Source: Nocardia sp. BMG111209
GTDB lineage: Bacteria > Actinomycetota > Actinomycetes > Mycobacteriales > Mycobacteriaceae
NCBI RefSeq assembly: GCF_000381925.1
Contig: NZ_KB907308.1
Coordinates: 310,001 to 374,000 of the forward strand
Length of the DNA stretch: 64,000 nt
Direction of reading: 5' to 3'
In this document: one piece after another, positions 51,824 through 59,697 of the stretch
Position numbering within the stretch: the stretch's first letter is position 1
How the letters are laid out: every line of letters starts with the position of its first letter
The notes under the pieces: model-generated
What the model was told of the DNA's origin: nothing
Seen by the model: only the letters and a program-made list of their open reading frames with translations
Database searches by the model: none
Position numbers and translations under genes: made by a program

Positions 51824-52885
51824 GTGCGCATTTCGACTCAACGACTGGTACGCACCGCACTGGTCCTGGCCTCGGCGACGGCGGTCGCGGTCGCCGCGGC
51901 CGCCTGCGGCGGCACCGGCTCGAGCTCCGGCGGCGACAAGACCGTCACCGTCTACTCGGCCGACGGCCTGGGCGACTGGTACAAGACCCAGTTCGCGAAA
52001 TTCAAGGACCAGACCGGCATTTCGGTGAACGAGGTGGAGGCCGGCTCCGGCGAGGTGGTCAACCGGGTGGACAAGGAACAGTCCAACCCGCAGGCCGATA
52101 TCGTCGTCACCCTCCCGCCGTTCATCCAGAAGGCCGCGAAATCCGGCCTGCTGCAGGACAGTGGCGTGGACACCGGCGTCGTCGCCGATGCCGACAAGGA
52201 TCCGGGCGGCAAGTACGTGACCCTGGCCGGGAACTATCTCTGCTTCATCGCCAACCCGCGAGTCGCCAACTCCGACAAGCTGACCTGGGACGATCTGCTG
52301 AAGCCCGACTACAAGGGCAAGGTGCAGTACTCGACCCCCGGCCAGGCCGGTGACGGCACCGCGGTGCTGGTGCTGCTGCAGCAGCTGTACGGCAAGCAGG
52401 GCGCGCTGGACTATCTGGCCAAATTGCAGCCCAACAACGTCGGCCCGTCCTCCTCGACCGGCAAGTTGCAGCCCAAGGTCGACAACGGCGAACTGCTGAT
52501 CGCCAACGGCGATGTGCAGATGAACCTGCAGCAGATCAAGGACAAGGGCGCGAAGTTCAACGTGTTCTTCCCGGCCACCGCCGACGGCAAGCACTCCACC
52601 GTGGCGGTGCCCTACGTGATGGGTATGGCCAAGGGCGCACCGCACAAGGACGCGGCGAAGAAGCTGATGGAGTACCTGCTCTCGGCCGACGTGCAGAAGA
52701 CCCTCGGCCCGGACGCCGTCGCGGTGCCGGTCCGCAAGGATCTGAAGGACGCCCCGGCGCCGGCGGGCACCATCTCCCCCGCGGGCTATGTGAAGGACGT
52801 CACGGTGATCAACCCGGACTGGACCAAGGTCCTCACCGATCTCGACGGCGACGTCGCCGCGTATCAGAAGGCCACCGGTAGCTGA
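51824..52885 (+). CDS. Phosphonate ABC transporter substrate-binding lipoprotein (PhnS-like)
   Basis: 353 residues from GTG at 51824. The lipoprotein signal ends AVAVAAAACGG, with Cys at about 27. The mature part, VTVYSADGLGDWYKTQFAKFKDQTGISVNEVEAGSGEVVNRVDKEQSNPQADIVV, matches the Fe(III)/aminoethylphosphonate-type binding family. It is anchored outside the membrane and delivers the ligand to the permeases encoded downstream. It follows the hydrolase after 65 bp. Confidence 0.88.
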   Translation: MRISTQRLVRTALVLASATAVAVAAAACGGTGSSSGGDKTVTVYSADGLGDWYKTQFAKFKDQTGISVNEVEAGSGEVVNRVDKEQSNPQADIVVTLPPFIQKAAKSGLLQDSGVDTGVVADADKDPGGKYVTLAGNYLCFIANPRVANSDKLTWDDLLKPDYKGKVQYSTPGQAGDGTAVLVLLQQLYGKQGALDYLAKLQPNNVGPSSSTGKLQPKVDNGELLIANGDVQMNLQQIKDKGAKFNVFFPATADGKHSTVAVPYVMGMAKGAPHKDAAKKLMEYLLSADVQKTLGPDAVAVPVRKDLKDAPAPAGTISPAGYVKDVTVINPDWTKVLTDLDGDVAAYQKATGS

Positions 52886-52908
52886 TCGGAAGACACAGGA
52901 GCGCAACC

Positions 52909-54084
52909 ATGTCCACGCCCAGGGCAGTCACCGCCGCGACCGGCTCCGCCACCGCGGCGGCCGATTCCACCGACACCCCCGCGATCGTGTTCGATCGGGT
53001 CGGTGTCAGTTACGGCCGGGGCCGCAAGGTCACCGTCGCACTGGCCGAGTTCTCCCTTCGCGTCGCGGCCGGGGAAACGGTTGCGCTCCTGGGCCCCAGC
53101 GGATCCGGCAAGTCGACCGCGTTGCGGGCGCTCGCCGGATTCGTCCGCCCCACCACCGGCCGGGTCCGGCTGGCCGGGCGGGACGTCACCGACCGGTCCC
53201 CCGCCGAACGCGGCATCGGGGTGGTGGTGCAGTCCTACGCGCTGTTCCCGCACATGCGGGTGCACGACAACGTCGCCTTCGGCCTTCGCTCACATCGGGT
53301 GCCGCGCAAGGAGATCGGCGCGCGGGTCACCGAGGCGCTGGCGATGGTCGGCATGACCGAGTACGCGCGGCGGCTGCCGCGGGAACTGTCCGGCGGGCAA
53401 CAGCAGCGGGTCGCGATCGCCCGCGCCCTGGCCATCCGCCCCAAGGTGCTGCTGCTGGACGAGCCGCTGGCCGCGCTGGACGCCCAGCTGCGGCAGAGCA
53501 TGCTCACCGAATTGCAACAGTTGCGAAAGGCGTTGCCGGACACCGCGATGCTGTACGTCACCCACGATCAGGCCGAGGCGCTGGCGCTGGCCGACCGGAT
53601 CGCGGTGATGCGCGACTCCCGCCTGGTCGACGTCGATACCGCCGAGAACCTGTGGCGCCGCCCGCCCAGTTCGTTCACCGCGGCCTTCCTCGGCGGCGCG
53701 AATCTGCTGCCGGGCCTGGTGAAACACGTCTCCGGCACCGCGGCCTTCGTCGCCGTCGGCGAACTCACGCTACGCGCCGAGGCGCCGAAACCCGGTGTCG
53801 GCCAGCTGGAATGGAAACCCGACGACGACGGCATGCTGTGCGTCCGGCCGCACACGGTACGCCTGTGCCCGCTCGGTGAGCAGGAGGCGTTGCGCGCCAC
53901 CGTGATCTCCGGCGTCTGGCGCGGCGCCACCACCCGGCTGCTGCTCGACGTCGACGGTCTGCCCGTCGACCTCACCACCGACCTGCCCGGACAGATCGAC
54001 ACCGCCCCCGGCACCGTGGTCGGCGTACGACTGCCCGACCCGGCGGGTGTCCTCATCCCCGCCGCCGTGGGGAACGCGGCATGA
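52909..54084 (+). CDS. ABC transporter ATP-binding protein (PhnT-like)
   Basis: 391 residues from ATG at 52909. Walker A LLGPSGSGKSTAL (about 61-73), Q-loop QSYALFPHM, signature LSGGQQQRVAIARAL, Walker B VLLLDEPLAALD and H-loop THDQAEAL. A TOBE domain with a regulatory tail follows from about 290 (LEWKPDDDGMLCVRPHTVRL). It powers uptake of the phosphonate. Its stop overlaps the start of a small repeat-containing frame by ATGA. Confidence 0.93.
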   Translation: MSTPRAVTAATGSATAAADSTDTPAIVFDRVGVSYGRGRKVTVALAEFSLRVAAGETVALLGPSGSGKSTALRALAGFVRPTTGRVRLAGRDVTDRSPAERGIGVVVQSYALFPHMRVHDNVAFGLRSHRVPRKEIGARVTEALAMVGMTEYARRLPRELSGGQQQRVAIARALAIRPKVLLLDEPLAALDAQLRQSMLTELQQLRKALPDTAMLYVTHDQAEALALADRIAVMRDSRLVDVDTAENLWRRPPSSFTAAFLGGANLLPGLVKHVSGTAAFVAVGELTLRAEAPKPGVGQLEWKPDDDGMLCVRPHTVRLCPLGEQEALRATVISGVWRGATTRLLLDVDGLPVDLTTDLPGQIDTAPGTVVGVRLPDPAGVLIPAAVGNAA

Positions 54085-54470
54085 GTTCCGATCCCGGCGG
54101 TGAGACCCGTTGCCACGAGGGCTTTTTCGCCCCGCGCGGTCCGCTCCCGACCCGGCCGCGGTCCCCTCGCGGCCGGTACTCGCCGAGTCCGGACCCGGTG
54201 GTGCCGCCCGGCGCCACCTGCTCCGCGGCCGCGTACCCGGCCCATGAGGGGGGCCGGGTACCGGTCGCGGACATCGGCCGTGCAGCGGTCGCGGACATCG
54301 ACCATGCGACGGTCGCGGACATCGGCCGTACGGCGGGCGCGGGCGTCGGCCATGCAGCGGTTGCGGACATCCGCCGTGCGGCAGTCGTCGGCATCGGCCG
54401 TACGGGCGGCGCGGGGTCGCGTCCGGTGGTCGGCCGAGCGGTCCCGAGCAGTCTGCGGGGGTGGCGATGA
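54081..54470 (+). CDS. Small repeat-containing open frame bridging the ATPase and permease genes
   Basis: 129 residues from ATG at 54081. Its start overlaps the ATPase stop by ATGA, and its stop overlaps the permease start (54467) by ATGA. Residues about 60-110 are octapeptide repeats of the type VADIGRAA/VADIDHAT, encoded by six 24-bp repeats. The N-terminal 60 residues are Pro/Arg/Ser-rich without known domains. It may be translated as a coupling element rather than a functional protein. Alternatively it is a chance open frame through a minisatellite. Confidence 0.5.
   Translation: MSSDPGGETRCHEGFFAPRGPLPTRPRSPRGRYSPSPDPVVPPGATCSAAAYPAHEGGRVPVADIGRAAVADIDHATVADIGRTAGAGVGHAAVADIRRAAVVGIGRTGGAGSRPVVGRAVPSSLRGWR
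54264..54407. repeat. Six tandem 24-bp repeats
   Basis: Six head-to-tail units begin at 54264, 54288, 54312, 54336, 54360 and 54384. The first is GTCGCGGACATCGGCCGTGC followed by AGCG, and later units differ by a few bases. A degenerate seventh follows. The unit length is a multiple of three and keeps the frame open. Confidence 0.9.
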
Positions 54471-55372
54471 GCGTGTCGACTTCGCTGGAACCCGCAGTCG
54501 GCGAGGGGGATACGGGCGATTCTGCGCGGCGGGGTAGCCGGCGGGCCGTGCTGTGGGCACTGCCGCCGCTGATCGTGGTGCTCGTGATCGCGGTCTATCC
54601 GATCGTGCGGGTGCTCACCGAATCGACCGTGACCCCGGACGGGCGCGGGACGGCGGTGTGGTCGCAGGTGCTGGCCTCGCATTCGTTCCGGGACGCGTTG
54701 TGGCACACGGTATCCATCGCGGCCTGCGCGACGGCGGGGTGCCTGGTGCTGGGTACGTTCCTGGCGGTCGTGCTGGCGTTCGTGCCGTTTCCCGGTTCGG
54801 CGCTGGTGGGGCGGTTGATCGATACCGTGCTCACGCTGCCGTCGTTCCTGATCACACTGGCGTTCACCTTCCTCTACGGCACCGCCGGCGCGCTGAACGC
54901 GCTGCTCGCGAAATTCGGCGGAAACCACTCCCCCGCAGTACATTTCCTGACGACTCCGACGGGTGTGGTACTCGCCGAGGTCACCTACTTCACGCCGTTC
55001 GTGGTGCGTCCACTGCTGGCGGCGTTCGCGCAGTTGCCGCGCGAGCAGCTGGAAGTGGCCGCGAGCCTGGGCGGGTCGCCGTGGCGGGTGCTGCGGCAGG
55101 TGGTGCTGCCGGAGGCGTGGCCCGCGCTGGCCGCCGGCGGCAGCCTGGTATTGCTGTTGACGCTCAACGAGTTCGGCATCGTGCTGTTCACCGGCGCCAA
55201 AGGGGTCATCACGCTGCCCGCGCTGATCTACACCCGCGGCATCGTCACCTTCGACCTGCCCGGCGCGGCGGTCCTGGCCTCGGTACAGGTACTGCTGTCG
55301 CTGACGCTCTATGTCGGATACCGATTCCTGTTCGCGTGGTTCACCGGAACCCGCCGGGCACAGGAGGTCTGA
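54467..55372 (+). CDS. ABC transporter permease 1 (PhnU-like)
   Basis: 301 residues from ATG at 54467 (GTG at 54461 also in frame). About six TM helices, with the EAA-type loop EQLEVAASLGGSPWRVLRQVVLPEAWPAL, as in binding-protein-dependent permeases. It begins within the stop of the bridging frame. With the next gene it forms the membrane channel of the phosphonate transporter. Confidence 0.9.
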   Translation: MSVSTSLEPAVGEGDTGDSARRGSRRAVLWALPPLIVVLVIAVYPIVRVLTESTVTPDGRGTAVWSQVLASHSFRDALWHTVSIAACATAGCLVLGTFLAVVLAFVPFPGSALVGRLIDTVLTLPSFLITLAFTFLYGTAGALNALLAKFGGNHSPAVHFLTTPTGVVLAEVTYFTPFVVRPLLAAFAQLPREQLEVAASLGGSPWRVLRQVVLPEAWPALAAGGSLVLLLTLNEFGIVLFTGAKGVITLPALIYTRGIVTFDLPGAAVLASVQVLLSLTLYVGYRFLFAWFTGTRRAQEV

Positions 55373-55374
55373 AC

Positions 55375-56172
55375 ATGCTGGTGTGGACCGGACGTGGCCG
55401 GGCGGTGATCCTCGCGGTGTTCGCGCTGGTCGTCCTGGTGGTGTTCGCGGCGCCGATCGCCACCGTGGTGGCCGCCGCGCTCGCGGGCCGGTGGACCGGG
55501 CCGCTGCCGTCGCAGTTGGGGCTGGGCAACTTTCGCCACGCGCTGTCGGGTGAGGAGGCCGCGAGCCTCTCGGTGAGCCTGCAGACCGCGTTGCTCGCCG
55601 GGGCGGTGGCGCTGGTGCTGGGTACCTGGGCCGCACTCTCCGCGCGCGAGACCCCGGAGTGGTTGCGGCGCACCACCGACGCGGTGTTCCATCTGCCGGT
55701 GGCGGTGCCGTCGGTGGCGATCGGCCTCGGTGTGCTGATCGTGTTCAATCGGCAGCCGATCCTGTTGGGCGGCACCAAATGGATCGTGATCGTGGCGCAC
55801 ACCGTGCTGGTGCTCGCCTATTCCTACAGCGGGGTGTCGGCGGCGCTGGACCGGCTGGATCCGGCGTATCGGCAGGCCGCCGAATCGCTGGGCGCGGGCC
55901 CGGTCCGGGTGCTGACCCGGATCACGTTGCCGCTGCTGCTGCCCGCGCTGGGCGCGGCGGCGGGCCTGGCGATCGCGCTGTCGATGGGTGAGCTCGGCGC
56001 CACCGTGATGGTGTACCCGGCCACCTGGAAGACGTTGCCGGTCACCATCTTCGCCGCGACCGACCGCGGCGACGTGTTCGACGCCGCCGCCGACACCACG
56101 GTACTGGTGGCCGTCACGCTGGTGACGTTGCTGGTACTCGGCCGGATCCGCGGCCGCGCGGCCCTGCGCTGA
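55375..56172 (+). CDS. ABC transporter permease 2 (PhnV-like)
   Basis: 265 residues from ATG at 55375, with AGGAGG 8 nt upstream and only 2 bp after the previous stop. About six TM helices and the EAA loop DPAYRQAAESLGAGPVRVLTRITLPLLLPAL. It is the second permease subunit and the last gene of the phosphonate operon, ending 16 bp from a convergent oxygenase gene. Confidence 0.9.
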   Translation: MLVWTGRGRAVILAVFALVVLVVFAAPIATVVAAALAGRWTGPLPSQLGLGNFRHALSGEEAASLSVSLQTALLAGAVALVLGTWAALSARETPEWLRRTTDAVFHLPVAVPSVAIGLGVLIVFNRQPILLGGTKWIVIVAHTVLVLAYSYSGVSAALDRLDPAYRQAAESLGAGPVRVLTRITLPLLLPALGAAAGLAIALSMGELGATVMVYPATWKTLPVTIFAATDRGDVFDAAADTTVLVAVTLVTLLVLGRIRGRAALR

Positions 56173-56188
56173 GCGAGCCCGCCCCGAT

Positions 56189-57121
56189 TCACTGCGCGCG
56201 GTTGAACTCTCGCCGCGGGTCCACTCCGGCGCGCTGCCACGCCGCGGCCGCCCACTTCACGTACAGCACGTTCACCGGCAGCCGGTTGAACACCGGGTTC
56301 AGAGCCCGCATCCCGGCAGCGAACCGCTGGAAACGCTTCTCCCGCTTGTCGTCCCAGTCCAGATCGCATACCGCGCGCATCTGCGGCGGCAGCGTGCCGA
56401 CGATGACGAGCCGCAGGAAGGCGTTCAGCGGCGCGGACAATACGGTCCAGACCGGCTGCGGGATCTGCCGCGGCCGCGGCAGGCCCCGGCGCAGATAGCC
56501 GGTGCCGTAGCGGACCGACCGGGTCGGCACGAAGCGGTCCAGCATCGCGTCCCAGTAGGCGAGGAATTCCTCGTAGGTCTGCGGCTCACCGCGGTTGCTG
56601 ACGCCGTAGAGCCGATACCAGGCCTTGCCCTCCTCGAAGATCTGCACCTTCTCGGCGTAGGACAGCCGGCGGATGAACGTATCCGTGGTGTAGATGACCT
56701 GATCCACGAAAGTGGCGTGGCCCCAATAGAACAGCTCCGGATTCAGGGCGTGGTAGCGCGATCCGTCACTGTCGACGGTGCCCTTGATATCGCGGTGGAA
56801 GTCGCGCACCTTCCGGCCCCAGTCGTACGGCGTCTCGGAGTACACCGTCTGCATGATCGCCTTGGCGCTGCGGCGGGCGCGGCCGAGGGTGTCGGTGAAC
56901 ACCACGGAGTGGTCCTCGACGGCCTTGCCGAGCTGTTCGATGCAGTTCTCGGTACCGGCGACGCGCTGAAAACCCAAGGTGCCGCGCACATCTCCGTAGA
57001 ACTTCCACACCAGCGTCCGCGGCCCCAGCGGCGACTCACCGGCGGGTGACTCGTCGTCGACCGGCATCGGCACGGCCTCCCGAATTCCGGCATCGAACCC
57101 GGTCGCGTCGAATACCGCCAT
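56189..57121 (-). CDS. MpaB-like (DUF2236) oxygenase family protein
   Basis: 310 residues from ATG at 57121, with GAGGGG 8 nt upstream. RYHALNPELFYWGHATFVDQVIYTTDTFIRRLSYAEKVQIFEEGKAWYRLYGV is typical of the heme-binding DUF2236/latex-clearing-protein-like family, including fungal MpaB, which cleaves a lipid side chain oxidatively. The conserved His in ALNPELFYWGHATF is the probable heme ligand. It may act on a hydrophobic substrate linked to the P450 operon. A dyad precedes its start. Confidence 0.88.
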   Translation of the reverse strand: MAVFDATGFDAGIREAVPMPVDDESPAGESPLGPRTLVWKFYGDVRGTLGFQRVAGTENCIEQLGKAVEDHSVVFTDTLGRARRSAKAIMQTVYSETPYDWGRKVRDFHRDIKGTVDSDGSRYHALNPELFYWGHATFVDQVIYTTDTFIRRLSYAEKVQIFEEGKAWYRLYGVSNRGEPQTYEEFLAYWDAMLDRFVPTRSVRYGTGYLRRGLPRPRQIPQPVWTVLSAPLNAFLRLVIVGTLPPQMRAVCDLDWDDKREKRFQRFAAGMRALNPVFNRLPVNVLYVKWAAAAWQRAGVDPRREFNRAQ

Positions 57122-57145
57122 GCCCAGCACCCCTCGATGGAAGAA

Positions 57146-57172
57146 TGTAACCAACTTTCTATCAGTGTTACA
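57146..57172. promoter_or_regulatory. Inverted repeat upstream of the MpaB-like gene
   Basis: TGTAAC and GTTACA flank a 15-bp centre, 25 bp from the start of the MpaB-like gene, in an AT-richer stretch. It looks like a regulator site of a TetR-type or similar dimer. It differs from the TGACAG dyads at the P450 gene. Confidence 0.6.
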
Positions 57173-57208
57173 GCGACCCGTTCCGGGGCGCAAGTCGAGT
57201 GCGCGCGG

Positions 57209-57400
57209 TCACACGTCGGCCCAGCGCAACGCCTGCACGGGGCAACTGTCCACGGCGAGTCGCGCGTCGGCCGCGGCCGTCGCGGGCACCTCGCCGGTCA
57301 CCGTCGCGCGCCCGTCGGCGTCCAGGGTGACCAGGTCCGGAATCAGCGACAGGCACATCGCGTGGCCTTCGCACACCTCGTGATCGGCGATCAGCCGCAT
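57209..57400 (-). CDS. 3Fe-4S type ferredoxin, P450 electron donor
   Basis: 63 residues from ATG at 57400. CEGHAMC (Cys10, Cys16) with His at the fourth-ligand position, and Cys53 in DSCP, match single-cluster actinobacterial ferredoxins with CXXHXXC, which accept electrons from a reductase and feed P450s. It follows the TetR gene after 40 bp and is likely co-transcribed with the MpaB-like gene. The P450 at 58220 is the likely partner. Confidence 0.93.
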   Translation of the reverse strand: MRLIADHEVCEGHAMCLSLIPDLVTLDADGRATVTGEVPATAAADARLAVDSCPVQALRWADV

Positions 57401-57440
57401 GACTTCTCCTCGTCGGTGATGTATCGGAATTCGGCCGGGG

Positions 57441-58070
57441 TCAGCGCTGCCCGATCCCGGCCGCGGCGTCGACGCACAGCTGGGCGGCGGTGTCGAGCAG
57501 CACCTCGGGCGATACCGCCAGGCTGCCGCCGAGGTAGGCGGAGACGTTCTCGGCCAGGCCGCCGACCAGCATGCTGGTGGCCGCGACCAGGTACGGCCGC
57601 AGCGCCGGATCGTCGAGCCCGGCCAGCTCCACCATCTGGTCGGCCAGTACCGCGGCGAAGCCCTGCAGCACCGTGTCGCGCAGTTGTTGCAGGTCCTCGC
57701 GCGATCCGGCCTCGCGGAAGGTCCGCGCCTTGCGCGCGTCGGCGGCCAGTACGTCGAACATCGCCGTCGCCGCGGCCTTGCAGCGCAAGCGCAGCTCCGG
57801 CGGTTCGATGGTCAGCGCGGTCATGATCACGCCCGTGACCTCGACGAGCAGTTCGTCCACGACGGCGCGACGCAATTCGTCGAGGTTGGCGAAACTCTCG
57901 TAGAAATACCGCTCGGTGAGCCCGGCCGCCCCGCACACCGCCGTCATGGTCATCGCGGACATGCCGTCGCGGCCGATGACGTCCAGTCCGGCGTCCAGAA
58001 TCCGCGCACGCCGCTCGGTCCGGCGCTGCTCGGCGCTCAGGCCACCGTAGTTCCGTGTCGCTCGTGCCAT
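57441..58070 (-). CDS. TetR family transcriptional regulator
   Basis: 209 residues from ATG at 58070 (MARATRNYGGLSAEQRRTERRARIL). The HTH is RILDAGLDVIGRDGMSAMTMTAVCGAAGLTERYFYESFANLDELRRAVV (about 25-72). The ligand-binding part is helical and specific to the subgroup. It is divergent from the P450 gene, with two copies of TGACAG-N6-CTGTCA in the gap. Probable repressor of the P450 operon and of its own ferredoxin-containing operon. Confidence 0.93.
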   Translation of the reverse strand: MARATRNYGGLSAEQRRTERRARILDAGLDVIGRDGMSAMTMTAVCGAAGLTERYFYESFANLDELRRAVVDELLVEVTGVIMTALTIEPPELRLRCKAAATAMFDVLAADARKARTFREAGSREDLQQLRDTVLQGFAAVLADQMVELAGLDDPALRPYLVAATSMLVGGLAENVSAYLGGSLAVSPEVLLDTAAQLCVDAAAGIGQR

Positions 58071-58080
58071 GATCCCATCT

Positions 58081-58098
58081 TGACAGACAATCCTGTCA
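58081..58098. promoter_or_regulatory. TetR operator copy 1
   Basis: TGACAG-ACAATC-CTGTCA, a perfect 6-bp inverted repeat with a 6-bp spacer, 10 bp from the TetR start. Confidence 0.82.
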
Positions 58099-58110
58099 GA
58101 TCTACTTTTT

Positions 58111-58128
58111 CGACAGAGGTCACTGTCA
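58111..58128. promoter_or_regulatory. TetR operator copy 2
   Basis: CGACAG-AGGTCA-CTGTCA, one mismatch from copy 1, exactly 30 bp away centre to centre, so the two sites lie on about the same helical face. Confidence 0.82.
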
Positions 58129-58219
58129 GATGGACGGTGACCACGCGCATCGGTGTCGGCTGCATCCCTGGGGTATTCGGACGGCCGCGCCGGCCGACCA
58201 CGAATCAGGAGGCCCGGCC

Positions 58220-59665
58220 GTGAACGCCTCGACCTGGAAACATGCCGCCCGGATCGCTCGCAGCGGCGCCGCCGCACTGACCAGCCGCTACCCCTCCGCG
58301 CCGCGCCCGCTGGCCGAGCCGCCGGCCGGCAGCGGACTGCTCCCGGTTCCCGGCGACGGCGGCGTCCCCTATCTGGGCGCCAGCCTGCAACTGCTCGACG
58401 ATCCGCTGCGGTTCTTCCGCGGTCGCGAACGCCGCTACGGGCCGCTGTTCTGGTGCCGGGCGCTGGGCCGCGAGGTCGTGGTGGTCGGCGATCCGGCCGG
58501 GATGGAGCAGGTGCTGCTCGACCGCGAGAAGGTCTTCTCCGCGAAGGGCGGCTGGGACTTCCTGATCGGCGCCTTCTTCGACGGCGGAATCCTGTTGCGC
58601 GACTTCGAGGAACATCTGCACCACCGCCGGATCATGCAGCAGGCCTTCACCCGGCCGCGGCTGATCGGTTATCTGGACATCATCAATCCCGCGGTGACGC
58701 AACGACTCTCGACCTGGCGGCCGGGCGACGACTTCCGGCTGTTCGACGCCACGAAGAAGATGCTGCTGGAGACCGCCACCGAGGTGTTCGTCGGCGCGGA
58801 TCTCGCTCCGGGACAGGCCGACCGGCTCGAGCGCGCCTTCATCGACGCCGTGCGCGGCGGTCAGGCGCTGGTCCGCGCGCCGCTGCCCGGCGGGATCTGG
58901 GCCCGCGGGCTGCGCGGCCGCCGGGTTCTCCAGGAGTTCTTCCGGGACCAGTTGCCGCGCAAGCGGTCCGGCGACGGCGCCGACCTGTTCAGCGTGCTGT
59001 GCCACAGCGCCAGCGTCGAGGGGCACACCTTCACCGACGCGGACATCGTCGACCACATGATCTTCGTGCTGATGGCCGCGCACGACACCAGCACTATCGC
59101 GCTGTCCATGCTGGCCTATCACCTGGCCCGGGATCCGCAGTGGCAGGACCGGTTGCGCGCCGAATCGCAGGCGCTGGGTACCGAACACCTCGGCTATCCG
59201 GATCTGGACCGGTTGCCGGGCCTGGACCTGGCGTTCAAGGAAACCCTGCGGATGTACTCGCCGGTGAGCCAGCAGATGCGGGAGGCGTTGCGCGACACCG
59301 AGATCAACGGTCACCATGTGCCCGCCGGCACGCTGGTGGCGGCCTCCTCGTATCCGATGATGCGCCGCTCCGGCCCCTGGCCGGACCCCGACCGCTGGGA
59401 TCCGAGCCGATTCGAGGCCGACGCCGCATCGCGACATCGGTTCGCCTGGGCCCCCTTCGGCGGCGGCGCGCACAAGTGCATCGGCCTGTACTTCGGCGGG
59501 ATGACGGTGAAATCCGTTCTGCACCAGATGTTGCTGCGCTACCGGTGGAGCGTGCCCGACGGGTACGAGGTGCCGCTGGAGATCGCCACCGGCCCGGCCC
59601 CCGCCGACGGCCTGCCGGTGCGCCTGGAACGCCTGCCCGCCCCCGCCGGGCTGCAGGTCGGCTGA
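58220..59665 (+). CDS. Cytochrome P450
   Basis: 481 residues from GTG at 58220, with AGGAGG 7 nt upstream. I-helix AAHDTST (286-292), ExxR in KETLRMYSP (Glu341/Arg344), heme loop FGGGAHKCIG with Cys420. No membrane anchor, so soluble. The length is in the range of CYP51/102-like or fatty-acid/sterol oxidising families, but the subfamily cannot be told. First gene of an operon with an aldehyde dehydrogenase, an acyl-CoA ligase and an SDR, so it probably hydroxylates a lipid or terpenoid substrate. Confidence 0.95.
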   Translation: MNASTWKHAARIARSGAAALTSRYPSAPRPLAEPPAGSGLLPVPGDGGVPYLGASLQLLDDPLRFFRGRERRYGPLFWCRALGREVVVVGDPAGMEQVLLDREKVFSAKGGWDFLIGAFFDGGILLRDFEEHLHHRRIMQQAFTRPRLIGYLDIINPAVTQRLSTWRPGDDFRLFDATKKMLLETATEVFVGADLAPGQADRLERAFIDAVRGGQALVRAPLPGGIWARGLRGRRVLQEFFRDQLPRKRSGDGADLFSVLCHSASVEGHTFTDADIVDHMIFVLMAAHDTSTIALSMLAYHLARDPQWQDRLRAESQALGTEHLGYPDLDRLPGLDLAFKETLRMYSPVSQQMREALRDTEINGHHVPAGTLVAASSYPMMRRSGPWPDPDRWDPSRFEADAASRHRFAWAPFGGGAHKCIGLYFGGMTVKSVLHQMLLRYRWSVPDGYEVPLEIATGPAPADGLPVRLERLPAPAGLQVG

Positions 59666-59697
59666 TCCGCCGAGACCGGAAACCAGTGGGAGACATC

